From positions 1 to 64,000 of the forward strand of contig NZ_BMGY01000006.1 in NCBI RefSeq assembly GCF_014640435.1: 64,000 bases of DNA, read 5' to 3'. The position numbers were made by a program, and so were the translations under genes. Shown here piece after piece: positions 42,595 through 51,033 of this stretch. This stretch comes from Hymenobacter frigidus (GTDB lineage Bacteria; Bacteroidota; Bacteroidia; Cytophagales; Hymenobacteraceae). Each line of letters opens with the position of its first letter. Position 1 is the stretch's first letter. The notes beneath the pieces were generated by a model, which saw only the letters and a list, made by a program, of their open reading frames with translations, was not told the origin of the DNA and did not search any database.

Positions 42595-44631
42595 ATGCTT
42601 CGATTCCTGTCGCTGTGCTTACTGCTGCCGTTTTTTGCCACCGCCCAAACGCCTTTTGTGCCCGATGAGCGGGCGTATTACGGGCTGATTGACCGGGGCA
42701 GCGGGCGCTGCCTGGATGTGACCGGGGCCAGCACCGCCAGCGGGGCCGCCGCCGTGCAGTGGGAATTCACGCACGCCCCCAGCCAGCAGTGGCGCTTTGT
42801 GCCGGTGCGCGTTGGCAGCGAGTACTACCGTATCGAGGTTCGGCACAGCGGCCAGTGTCTCACAGTGGACAAGGCGGGCGACAATACCGCCCTGGTGCAG
42901 CGGCCGTTTCAGGGCAGCGCGCAACAGCAGTGGCGGCTGGTGCCAGCGGGCCCCGCCGGCAGCTACCAGCTCGAAAACAAGAGCGAAACCAAGGTAGCCG
43001 CCCTGGCGTCGGCCGATAAATTCAACGGGACGCCCATCCTGGCCCAGAGTGGCAACGGGCGCGCCAGCCAGCAGTGGCGGCTGTTTCGGCTGCGGCTGAA
43101 CGTGCTGGAAGGCGCTTCGCCGTTTGGTGCCCCGCAGCCGCTGGCCGGGGCCGTGAATTCGCCCGGCAACGAGGTGCATCCCGTGATTAGCCCGGATGGC
43201 AACACGCTGTACTTCGCCCGCACTAAGTTTGCCGGCAACACCGAGGGCAACACCGATTCCGGCGATGCCTGGCTGAGCCAGAGCCCGGATAAGGGCAAGA
43301 CCTGGAGCGCCCCCACGCGCCTCGACGGCCTGAATACGCCGCAGAACAACGCTGTGGAGGCCACCACGGGCACCGGCGGCCAGCTGCTGCTGGTGCGCGG
43401 TACCTACGAGCGCGACGGTACTTTCCGGGACGAAGGCCTGAGCCGGGTGGCGCAGGCGGCCGCCGTAGCGGCCGGGGCCACGCCCAAAAGTGTGCGGCCT
43501 GAGGCCCTGCGCATTGCCAACTTCTATTCGGCCGTGGCTGGCACGGGCTTTTATATATCGCCGGATGGCCAGACGCTGCTGCTCTCGCTCGAGCGCGGCG
43601 ACTCGGAAGGCGGTAATGATATCTACCTGAGCCGGCCCGATGGCAGCGGCGGCTACTCAGAGCCTAAGAGCTTGGGGGCGGTGCTGAATTCGCCCGGTTT
43701 CGACTTTGCACCCTGGTTATCCGCCGATGGCAAGACGCTATATTTCGCCTCCTACGGCCACATGGGCTACGGCTCGGCCGATATGTTCGTGAGCCAGCGG
43801 CTGGACGAGAGTTGGACCCGCTGGAGTGAGCCCCGCAACCTGGGCCCGGCCCTCAACGGTCCCGGCTTCAACGCTTTCCTGAGCCTGACGCCCGACGGCA
43901 AAACGGCGTACTTCTCGTCCTCGGCCACGCCCAACGGCACCAAGGACATCTGGCGCACCGGCCGCCCCGTACCTGCCGATTCGCTACCTAAGCCCGTGGT
44001 GGCCGAGGCGAGCGAAAGCAGCGGCCGTGCTTTTCTGAGTGGGCGGGTACTTGATGCCCGCACCAAGCAGCCCGTGCCCGGCGCGGTGGTGAAAGCCAAC
44101 CTGATAAGTAAGGTGGGCACGCAGTTCAACGCCACCAGCAAGGCCGACAACTCGGGCAACTACCAGATGTCGCTGCTACCGGGCAAGTACTACCTGGCGG
44201 CGCTCGGTGGCGGGTTTCTGACCATGGGCGACACGCTGATTGCCACCGGCTCGCCCCGGCGCGACCTGCTGCTGCTGCCCGCCGCCGTGGGAGCCAAGGT
44301 TGATTTGCTAGCCATCATTTTCACCCAGGGCAAGGCCACGCTGCTCGGCTCGTCCTACATCGAGCTAAACCGCCTGGCCATTGCCCTGCAGGCCAACTTC
44401 GCTATTGAAGTCCGCCTCGAAGGCCACACCGACAACGTGGGCCCCGCCGATAAAAACCAGCAGCTTTCCGAAGACCGGGTGGCCGAGGTGAAGCGCTACC
44501 TGGTAGGCCGGGGCGTGGACGAAAAGCGCATTGCCACCGTGGGCTTCGGCGGTACCAAGCCCCGCTACGGCAACGAGCGAGAGGAAACCCGCCGCCTGAA
44601 CCGCCGCGTGGAGCTGGTAATTGTGAAGTAG
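42595..44631 (+). CDS. RICIN-PD40-OmpA multidomain outer-membrane protein
   Basis: 678 residues from ATG 42595, where a signal peptide begins (MLRFLSLCLLLPFFATAQ). Domains in order: a ricin-type beta-trefoil (about 27-162) with three QQWR-type repeats (SQQWRFVPV, QQQWRLVPA, SQQWRLFRL); WD40-like PD40 repeats (about 175-460: ISPDGNTLYFAR, ISPDGQTLLLSL, LSADGKTLYFAS, LTPDGKTAYFSS); a carboxypeptidase-regulatory domain (about 480-560); and a C-terminal OmpA peptidoglycan-binding domain (about 570-678, LEGHTDNVG...LSEDRVAEVKRYL). It is probably an outer-membrane lectin or sensor tied to the cell wall. The TAG stop lies inside the palindrome arm. Confidence 0.9.
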   Translation: MLRFLSLCLLLPFFATAQTPFVPDERAYYGLIDRGSGRCLDVTGASTASGAAAVQWEFTHAPSQQWRFVPVRVGSEYYRIEVRHSGQCLTVDKAGDNTALVQRPFQGSAQQQWRLVPAGPAGSYQLENKSETKVAALASADKFNGTPILAQSGNGRASQQWRLFRLRLNVLEGASPFGAPQPLAGAVNSPGNEVHPVISPDGNTLYFARTKFAGNTEGNTDSGDAWLSQSPDKGKTWSAPTRLDGLNTPQNNAVEATTGTGGQLLLVRGTYERDGTFRDEGLSRVAQAAAVAAGATPKSVRPEALRIANFYSAVAGTGFYISPDGQTLLLSLERGDSEGGNDIYLSRPDGSGGYSEPKSLGAVLNSPGFDFAPWLSADGKTLYFASYGHMGYGSADMFVSQRLDESWTRWSEPRNLGPALNGPGFNAFLSLTPDGKTAYFSSSATPNGTKDIWRTGRPVPADSLPKPVVAEASESSGRAFLSGRVLDARTKQPVPGAVVKANLISKVGTQFNATSKADNSGNYQMSLLPGKYYLAALGGGFLTMGDTLIATGSPRRDLLLLPAAVGAKVDLLAIIFTQGKATLLGSSYIELNRLAIALQANFAIEVRLEGHTDNVGPADKNQQLSEDRVAEVKRYLVGRGVDEKRIATVGFGGTKPRYGNEREETRRLNRRVELVIVK

Positions 44632-44740
44632 CTTGGACTCTGCGAGTCCGAGGGTGAGCGTAGCGAGCAGCTCGCGTCCAAACTCGTCTGGTTCCGTATG
44701 CTCGCTCTGCTCGCGCTCGGACTCGCAGAGTCCAGGCTAC
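44628..44740. repeat. Family A palindrome spanning two convergent stop codons
   Basis: 25-bp arms at 44628-44652 and 44716-44740, GTAGCTTGGACTCTGCGAGT and its complement with one mismatch, closely matching the arms at 4658-4732. The left GTAG supplies the TAG stop of the OmpA-family gene and the right CTAC supplies the TAG stop of the minus-strand membrane protein. Confidence 0.9.
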
Positions 44741-45789
44741 TTCTGCCGTCGCCAGATAAAGCCGTCCAGCACGTAGTGCGTGGACTGTGGCAGGGCCAGC
44801 AGCGGCACCAGCCACATGAGCAGCGCCGGGTTAGCCACGGCTGGCAGGTGCTGAAACCAGGTGAACACGCGGCCGTGCTCGCGCCACACCAGCCCGTCCC
44901 AAAGGCCTTCTTCCAGAAAAGCAAATAGTACCACCGCGCCCAGAAAGACGGCCAGCCCGTAGCGCCCGGCCCAGGCTCCGCGACGCGGTGGCGCGGGTGT
45001 CTGCGAACGGACCGCGCCTCCATGCCAGACCAGCGCCAGGTACGGAATGCCGTGCGACACCACGTTGAGCAGCGTGAAGGCCAAGTCGCCGTTGAACCAC
45101 ACAATGCCTGCGTACCACGATACCAGCGTGCCGCCCAGCAGCAGGTTGCGCGGCAGGTTAAGTTGGCGGGTGCGGTACCAGAACCAGGCTTCGCGGCTGA
45201 TGTAGGCGGCAATCAGGCCGACGTAGAGCACCGTGGCGGCCGTGCGGGCGGCGGGCCAGTCGGTTTGCACGAATTCACCGTCGATAAACCAGTTGAAATT
45301 GCGGCCCGGCGATAGGTGCCAGTACAGCAGCGGGTAGATAGTGGCGTAGTAGATGAGGGCCGTGCCTAGCCAGCGGCCGGGAGCCGGCGCCTCCTGCCGC
45401 CCATAAATCCGCAGGAAGCCATACTGCTGCCGAATGAAGTGAAAAACCGCCAGATACGTCAGCACCCGCCAAAACACCAACCCGCCCAAGCTGTGCAAGG
45501 CCACACCCGCCAAGTAGCACGCTACCGGCACCACCCATAGCAGCGTGCGCCGCTGCCGCCGTTTCAGCGGGTCGAAATACGTTTGGAATAACGTGCCGTA
45601 GACGTGGGCCACGTCGATGAGCACTACCAGCGCCACCCAGGCCAGCAGCGGCATCTGGGCCGTGCTGCGGTAGGGGGCGGGCAGCACCAGCACCACCAGC
45701 AGCGCCAGAAACGGCGGGGCCAGAATGAGCAGGCCATCGTAGCGGGCTGAGCGAATCCAGGGTTGGGGCAGGGACTTGACGGGCAGCAT
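44737..45789 (-). CDS. Histidine-rich polytopic membrane protein
   Basis: 350 residues, about eight membrane segments. No known family is recognised with confidence. Conserved-looking histidines sit near helix ends: DVAHVYGT (near 62), FHFIRQQYGFLR (near 118), VSHGIPYLALVWHGG (near 240) and THYVLDGFIWR (near the C-terminus). Such clustered His in a polytopic protein recall di-iron membrane oxygenases or Blh/Brp dioxygenases, but spacing does not match a named motif. It starts 1 bp after the stop of the FAD oxidoreductase, so it belongs to the SpeD/SpeE cluster operon. Confidence 0.7.
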   Translation of the reverse strand: MLPVKSLPQPWIRSARYDGLLILAPPFLALLVVLVLPAPYRSTAQMPLLAWVALVVLIDVAHVYGTLFQTYFDPLKRRQRRTLLWVVPVACYLAGVALHSLGGLVFWRVLTYLAVFHFIRQQYGFLRIYGRQEAPAPGRWLGTALIYYATIYPLLYWHLSPGRNFNWFIDGEFVQTDWPAARTAATVLYVGLIAAYISREAWFWYRTRQLNLPRNLLLGGTLVSWYAGIVWFNGDLAFTLLNVVSHGIPYLALVWHGGAVRSQTPAPPRRGAWAGRYGLAVFLGAVVLFAFLEEGLWDGLVWREHGRVFTWFQHLPAVANPALLMWLVPLLALPQSTHYVLDGFIWRRQK

Positions 45790-45790
45790 C

Positions 45791-47419
45791 TCAGATGACA
45801 GCTAGCATTTCTTTCGCCGCCCGAATCCCTTGGTAAAACCCTTCTTCAAAAATAGAGATGCCGCTGAAGTCGGTGTGCGCAAAGAAAATTCGGTTACGCA
45901 CGGGGCGCATGGCGGCCTGCCGGGCCGCCCCCCACAGCAGGCCGGGCGTGGGGGCTACCATGCCGTGGCCCCACACCCAGAGGTCGGCCTGCTGCAGGTA
46001 GGGCGTCACGCCGGGGTGGTAGGTTTCGAGCTCGGCTACCACGCGGGGCAGCCATTCGGCATAGGGCGTTTGGTAGGCACGACGGCGGGCCAGGGCGGGG
46101 GCCTCGTCGGTGAGCGGCCAGTAGAGGCTGATTACTTTAGGGCCGCTATCATCCTGCTTAAGCGACTGCTGGGTGGCGTTGATGTAGCCCAGCGAGGGAC
46201 TGTCGTAGCGCACGTTGTCCCAGCTTAGGGGGCGGCCGGGGCCCTGGGGCAGGCCCGCCACGGTGAGGTTGGCAACGAGCCAGGGGGCGTGGTGCAGGCT
46301 ATCGGGTGGGGGTAACTGGTGGCCGGGCACGGCGGTCAGCAACCGGTGCGCTACGTGCTGAGGCGTGGCCAGCAGCACTTGCCGGGCCCGCACGCGGGTG
46401 CTTTGGCGGGTGGCCACGTTGTAGGTCAGGGCCTCGATGCCGGTGGCGGTTTCGCGCAAAGCGTAGGCCAGCGTGTGGGGCTGAATGGGCGCGTCGGCCT
46501 GGCCAATGAGGCTTTTGACGAGGAAATTATTGCCCTCGGGCCAGGTGAGTACATCGCCGGAGCCGGCGTTGTGGGCACGGCCCTTACGGCTGGCGAAGTA
46601 GTGCAGCCCGGCCCAGGCCGATACCTGGGCGGCGGTCGCGCCGTAGTCGTCGCGGCAGGCGTAGTTGAGGTACCAGCGCAGGGCGGGCGTGGTGAACTGC
46701 TCGCGGTCGAGGTAGGCGGCGAAGGTCAATTGGTCGAGCTGGCGGTAGGCTTCATCGGTCGAAGCGTGGGCGAGGGGAATGCAGAAGGCGTCGCGCCCAT
46801 CGCGGCCCCGCGCCGTTTTCAGCGTCTCAATCAGCTTGAAAAACCGGGCGAACTGGGCTTGGTCGGCAGCGCTCAGGCCCAGGCTGGGTACCAGTCCTTC
46901 CTGCCAGTGGCCCTGGATGTTGAGCCGTTCCTCGGGGTCGTGGCAGAGGTGGTAGTCGTTGTAGATGGGCAGCCCGCCGGGCGCGTAGCCGGTGAGCGTG
47001 CCGGCTTCCTGCAAAAACGCCAGCAGCTCCACGTTGCGCACGTCGGGTACGGGGAGGTAGTGCGCGCCCCAGGGGTAGGCCGATGCGGCATTGTGGCCGG
47101 CGCTGGAATTGCCGCCCGCCTCGCCAGCCAGCTCCACGAGCAGGGTATTGGATTGGCCGTGGCGGTGCAGCCAGCGCCGGGCCGCCAACCCCGCCACGCC
47201 GCCGCCGATAATCAGCACATCGGTATCGAGGGTGTGGGTAGGGGTGGGAATGCGGCTGGGGTCGCGCAGCAAGTGGCCGGTCGCAGCATCGGGGCCCAGC
47301 AGCTGGCCTTTGATGTGGGCCAGCGGGTTGGTCGGTGCGCAGCCGGGCAGGGCCGGGAGCAGCAACGCACTGGTGAGCGCCGCGCCGCTTTGGGCCAGGA
47401 AGGAGCGACGGGTGGGCAA
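45791..47419 (-). CDS. Tat-exported FAD-dependent amine oxidoreductase-like protein
   Basis: 542 residues. It begins MPTRRSFLAQSG, a twin-arginine signal, then a lipobox-like LPGC (near 27), so it is likely a periplasmic lipoprotein. The FAD loop is VLIIGGGVAGLAARRWL (about 69-85) with a following GGNSSAGHN. The C-terminal FAD contact is FAHTDFSGISIFEEGFYQGIRAAKEM. The fold is of the flavin amine oxidase/phytoene dehydrogenase type. The start codon is TTG; no nearby ATG exists and the RR motif demands this start. It lies downstream of SpeE in the cluster, suggesting an amine or polyamine substrate (inference). Confidence 0.82.
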   Translation of the reverse strand: MPTRRSFLAQSGAALTSALLLPALPGCAPTNPLAHIKGQLLGPDAATGHLLRDPSRIPTPTHTLDTDVLIIGGGVAGLAARRWLHRHGQSNTLLVELAGEAGGNSSAGHNAASAYPWGAHYLPVPDVRNVELLAFLQEAGTLTGYAPGGLPIYNDYHLCHDPEERLNIQGHWQEGLVPSLGLSAADQAQFARFFKLIETLKTARGRDGRDAFCIPLAHASTDEAYRQLDQLTFAAYLDREQFTTPALRWYLNYACRDDYGATAAQVSAWAGLHYFASRKGRAHNAGSGDVLTWPEGNNFLVKSLIGQADAPIQPHTLAYALRETATGIEALTYNVATRQSTRVRARQVLLATPQHVAHRLLTAVPGHQLPPPDSLHHAPWLVANLTVAGLPQGPGRPLSWDNVRYDSPSLGYINATQQSLKQDDSGPKVISLYWPLTDEAPALARRRAYQTPYAEWLPRVVAELETYHPGVTPYLQQADLWVWGHGMVAPTPGLLWGAARQAAMRPVRNRIFFAHTDFSGISIFEEGFYQGIRAAKEMLAVI

Positions 47420-47423
47420 GGGA

Positions 47424-47451
47424 ATTAAAAATTAAGAATTAAGAATTAAAA
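47424..47451. repeat. AT-rich tandem heptamer repeat
   Basis: AATTAAA/AATTAAG units repeat about four times just upstream of the TTG start of the FAD oxidoreductase. It could affect translation or be a remnant of strand slippage. Confidence 0.6.
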
Positions 47452-47471
47452 AAGCGGGTTGGCGCGGCTGG

Positions 47472-47637
47472 CGTCCGCGCAGCCGAACCATCTCGCGTGG
47501 GGTAGTAACCAATGAATTAGTGGTCAGTGATTAAAAAAGAACGTCATGCCGAGCGCAGCCGAGGCATCTCGCTCGCCTCGTCCTCACGATTGATTTACTG
47601 CTGCACGCGAGATGCCTCGGCTGCGCTCGGCATGACG
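47472..47637. repeat. Family B palindrome plus a half copy
   Basis: Arms at 47538-47572 and 47607-47637 begin AGAACGTCATGCCGAGCG, near-identical to the copy at 12693. A degenerate half copy (GCGCAGCCGAACCATCTCGC) lies at 47478-47497. The block separates SpeE from the FAD oxidoreductase inside the cluster. Confidence 0.85.
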
Positions 47638-47663
47638 CTGCAATGTTGGCTGTCAACTGCCCA

Positions 47664-49241
47664 TCAATGCACGTACGGCCCCCAATCTTCCTCGAAATAC
47701 CGCACCAAGGCTTGGTTATTCAATTGGTTAACCTCGGTGGGAATCTCGCTCATATCGGGTGGGAAGCGGAGCATGTCGTGAATGGTGGCGGGGGTGATGT
47801 AGCGCAATCCCGCTGGCAAGGGTCCGGCATCGCCGCGCCAGTGGGTGTCGGGGCCAGCCAGCACGTAGCCCCACTCGCCGAAGGAAGGCACGTATAAATG
47901 GTAAGGAATGGTGTGCAGGCCCACCGCCGCCAGCGTATGCGCCACGCACCAAAACGACTGCCGGGCCAGATAGGGCGAGGTGCTTTGCACCACCATGCGC
48001 CCGCCGGGAACCAGCCGCTTGGCCAGCGCCGTGTAGAACGCGGCCGAATACAACTTGCCAATGGAGTAGTTGCCAGGGTCGGGAAAATCGACGATGATGG
48101 CGTCGTAGCGCGTGGTGTCCTGGCGTACCCACTGGTAGGCGTCGGCGTTGAGGACCTGCACTTTGGGGTTGTTCAAGGAGCCTTTGTTCAGGGCTAGTAG
48201 TAACTCGTTGTGCTGGAACAGCTCGGTCATACCGGGGTCGAGGTCGACCAGGCGAATGCTTTGCAATTGCTTGTATTTCAGCAGCTCGCGCACGGCCAAG
48301 CCGTCGCCGCCGCCCAGTACCAGCACGCGGCGGGCCTGGGGCAGCGCCTGCAATAGCGGGTGCACCAGGGCCTCGTGGTAGCGGTACTCGTCGGCGGAGC
48401 TGAACTGCAGGTTGCCGTTGAGAAAGAGGCGCAGCTCGCGCGGGTTGCGGGTGAGCACAATGCGCTGGTAAGGCGTCGATTTCGAGTAGATAACCTGGCC
48501 CTGAAACGCCAGGGTTTCGGTGTAGGCCAGCAGCTTATTGGCGAACACAAACAGCACTCCCAGCCCCAGCAGCGCCGCCGCAATGCCCGCGCCGAAGCGC
48601 CGCCGGTAAGGCCGCGTTTCGGGAAAGCGGACCAGCACCACGGCGGCCACGGCCAGGTTCAAGGCCCCGAAAACCAGGGAAGTGCGAATGAGCCCCAGCT
48701 GCGGCACCAGCACCAGCGGGAAAATCAGCGAAGCCAGCAGCGCCCCGATGTAGTCGAAGGTGAATACCCGCGCCACCAGGTCCTTAAACGGGTAGCGGTG
48801 CTCCAGAATGCGCATCAGCAGCGGGATTTCGAGCCCCACCAAAATGCCCGTGAGGCCCACCAGCGTGTAGAGCAACAGCCGGAACGAGGCCACGTACTCG
48901 AAGCTCAGAAACAACAGCGGAGCCATGCAGCCGCCCACGATGCCTACCAGAATTTCGAGCCGGATAAACCAGCGCAGCAGCGGCCCGTCCAGAAACTTGG
49001 ACAGCCACGAGCCGATGCCCATCGCGAAGAGGTAGGCCCCGATGATGGTCGAGAACTGCGTCACCGAATCGCCCAGTAGGTAGGAGGCCAGGGTGCCGGC
49101 AATCAGCTCGTAAATCAGCCCGCAGGTGGCGATGACGGCCACCGCCGCCAGCAGCAGGCCGGGCAGCCGGGCATCGGGCGCGGGCGGGCCGGGCGCGGCG
49201 GTGAGCGACGGTGCCGGTCCGGCTTCCAGCAACTCAGCCAT
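47664..49241 (-). CDS. Membrane-anchored spermidine synthase-like protein (SpeE homologue)
   Basis: 525 residues. The N-terminal half (about 30-225) has seven or so membrane segments. The C-terminal half is a spermidine synthase fold: LFLNGNLQFSSADEYRYHEAL (about 270-290), the AdoMet-type loop VLGGGDGLAVRELL, VDLDPGM and IIVDFPDPGN, where the Asp residues bind the amine and decarboxylated AdoMet in the family. The start overlaps the end of the DUF350 gene by 8 bp, proving tight coupling. The expected reaction is aminopropyl transfer; with a membrane domain the acceptor may be lipid-linked or exported (inference). Confidence 0.9.
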   Translation of the reverse strand: MAELLEAGPAPSLTAAPGPPAPDARLPGLLLAAVAVIATCGLIYELIAGTLASYLLGDSVTQFSTIIGAYLFAMGIGSWLSKFLDGPLLRWFIRLEILVGIVGGCMAPLLFLSFEYVASFRLLLYTLVGLTGILVGLEIPLLMRILEHRYPFKDLVARVFTFDYIGALLASLIFPLVLVPQLGLIRTSLVFGALNLAVAAVVLVRFPETRPYRRRFGAGIAAALLGLGVLFVFANKLLAYTETLAFQGQVIYSKSTPYQRIVLTRNPRELRLFLNGNLQFSSADEYRYHEALVHPLLQALPQARRVLVLGGGDGLAVRELLKYKQLQSIRLVDLDPGMTELFQHNELLLALNKGSLNNPKVQVLNADAYQWVRQDTTRYDAIIVDFPDPGNYSIGKLYSAAFYTALAKRLVPGGRMVVQSTSPYLARQSFWCVAHTLAAVGLHTIPYHLYVPSFGEWGYVLAGPDTHWRGDAGPLPAGLRYITPATIHDMLRFPPDMSEIPTEVNQLNNQALVRYFEEDWGPYVH

Positions 49242-49449
49242 GAATGGCGGCGCTGATAATGAGGGCCATCGAGAGCATGAACGCCGCGCCGAGAATAGCC
49301 AGGGCGTTGTTGTGGTCTTCGATAATTTCCTTGCGTAAGGTGCCGGGCGTCAGCTTATTAAACAGGTAAAAGCTGACCACCAGAATGACGATGCCGAGCA
49401 GCGAGTACACGATGGAAGCCGCGAAGGCTTTGGGGTTGAGGTATTCCAT
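49234..49449 (-). CDS. DUF350 (YjfL-like) membrane protein
   Basis: 71 residues from ATG 49449: MEYLNPKAFAASIVYSLLGIVILVVSFYLFNKL, then IIEDHNNALAILGAAFMLSMALIISAAIHG. Two membrane segments and the E-x-x-x-N-x-A pattern are those of DUF350/YjfL. The E. coli relative sits in a PspA-like yjf gene group with a glutathionylspermidine synthase homologue. Its 3-prime end overlaps the SpeE start. Confidence 0.85.
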   Translation of the reverse strand: MEYLNPKAFAASIVYSLLGIVILVVSFYLFNKLTPGTLRKEIIEDHNNALAILGAAFMLSMALIISAAIHG

Positions 49450-49501
49450 GAGCGGAAAGAAAAGAGGCCGCGCGCGGGCCGAATGAGCAAAAGCGAAAGG
49501 G

Positions 49502-49699
49502 TTACTTGTGGTAAAAACGGGCATGGCCGCCGCCCCGGTGCCCCGGCGACGAAGCGTTCAGGGTTTCGGTGCTTTCGTTGTCGTCGCCGAGCAGGCGGCG
49601 GCTAGTAGTGGCCCCCCAGGCAAACCAGCCCAGCGGCAAAAGCAGCAGCAGCGCGTAGAGGCGCACCGGGCGCAGGAAATTCCAGAGTTGTTCGAGCAT
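49502..49699 (-). CDS. Small single-span membrane protein
   Basis: 65 residues: a membrane segment at about 14-31 (LYALLLLLPLGWFAWGA), then a charged/Ser-rich tail ending HRGGGHARFYHK. It is too small for family assignment. The operon position (11 bp after DUF4178 stop, 52 bp before DUF350) supports it as a real gene. Confidence 0.65.
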   Translation of the reverse strand: MLEQLWNFLRPVRLYALLLLLPLGWFAWGATTSRRLLGDDNESTETLNASSPGHRGGGHARFYHK

Positions 49700-49710
49700 A
49701 GCGTGAAGAG

Positions 49711-51033
49711 TTATGCGTTGATGGGGCCGTAGTCGCTCTCATTCCAACGCTGGGTTTCGTGGCTGGCGCGCCGGATGTATTGGTATAAGGGATAGAGCAG
49801 CAGCAGGCAAAACACAACGAAAAAGTTTGACCACAGCGCCGGGTCGGCCACCACCCGCACGACAATGGCGGGGGCGGCAGGTCCGGCCTCGGTGAAGGGG
49901 TAGAAGTTGAGGTGGTAGCGGCCGGCGGGTACTTGGGCGAGCACCGCATCAGCGTCGCGGCTGCCTTCGCTCCAGTTTTCGCCGCTCTCCACTCCGCTGT
50001 AGAATTCAATGTTTTTAGTGAATTCGAAGCCTTGGCCGGTTTGCTCGTTCACGAGGCTCACCGGCAGCTCCAGCCACTGGTTGCTGAGGGTGGCGGTCAG
50101 GTCAATTTCCAGCGCGGCCTGGTGGCCGAGGGTGAAGGAGGGCGACACCAGAACCCGGCCCGTGCCGGGGGCGGCGGCCGTGTCGGCCACCACCTGCAGG
50201 TTTTCCGATAGCAGCGTCGTGGGCGGATGCCGATTGATGAGCAGTACCTGCGCCAGCAGCAGCAAGCCCAGGGCCAGCCCAGTAAGCAAGGTCAGGGCCG
50301 GAATGGTGGCGCGCACGGCGTCGGGCTGCACTGCGCCCACGCCGTCTTGCGCGGGCATATCGCCCGGTTTAACGTTGAAGGCAGCGGCCACCGCACGCGG
50401 TTCAATATGCTCGGCTCGGTACCAGGTTTCTCGGTCCTTATTGCGCTCCTGAATGAGCATGGTCGGCGGGCTGATGTACTCAGCGAAGCGGAGTTGGTCG
50501 TCGCCTTCGATGTTCCAGTCGAACTCGCCCACGGCCCACACCACCCGCGACTGGTAGCGGTTGTAGATTTTATAAGTTTCTCCAGAAACCTCGACACGCG
50601 CGTGCCTGGTGCTGGGCGATTTTACTTTAAAAGTCTGCTTGGCGGGCCGGATAACCGTCCAGTGGCCCTTGAACACCGCCAGTTGGGCGTAGTCGTCAGT
50701 GACAGGCTGGTAAATCTGATATTCGAGCCAGCGGTACTGCAGCTTGCCGTTGCGGGCCAGTTCGGCGCGCTCCACCAGGCCCACCACCCGGCAGGGCTGA
50801 CCGGCCAACGTGCCCGTGGTACCAATCGGCAGCAGGCCAAGCTCGGGGGGCGGTACGCTTTTGTAGTTGCCCAGCACCTTGGGCTTGCTTTCACCCGAGT
50901 ACTTGAAATAGGCGTGGCAGCTCGCACAGGCGTAGTATTCGCTGCCTTCCACATCGTAATAGGTGATGAGCGTGCCGCATTCGGGGCAAGCCAGCTGGGC
51001 CGATTCGGGCCGGGGAGTAGCGGTGTCACTCAT
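49711..51033 (-). CDS. DUF4178 protein with zinc ribbon and membrane segments
   Basis: 440 residues. Two CxxC pairs (Cys16/19 and 36/39) form an N-terminal zinc ribbon. DUF4178-type beta domains follow (GTTGTLAGQPCRVVGLVER...YRWLEYQIYQ and a second about 150-225 with FDWNIEGDDQLRFAEYISPP). A membrane segment at about 245-268 separates a C-terminal beta domain from a last membrane segment (about 405-423). DUF4178 is of unknown function. Start and SpeD stop overlap by 4 bp, so they are translationally coupled. Confidence 0.85.
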   Translation of the reverse strand: MSDTATPRPESAQLACPECGTLITYYDVEGSEYYACASCHAYFKYSGESKPKVLGNYKSVPPPELGLLPIGTTGTLAGQPCRVVGLVERAELARNGKLQYRWLEYQIYQPVTDDYAQLAVFKGHWTVIRPAKQTFKVKSPSTRHARVEVSGETYKIYNRYQSRVVWAVGEFDWNIEGDDQLRFAEYISPPTMLIQERNKDRETWYRAEHIEPRAVAAAFNVKPGDMPAQDGVGAVQPDAVRATIPALTLLTGLALGLLLLAQVLLINRHPPTTLLSENLQVVADTAAAPGTGRVLVSPSFTLGHQAALEIDLTATLSNQWLELPVSLVNEQTGQGFEFTKNIEFYSGVESGENWSEGSRDADAVLAQVPAGRYHLNFYPFTEAGPAAPAIVVRVVADPALWSNFFVVFCLLLLYPLYQYIRRASHETQRWNESDYGPINA

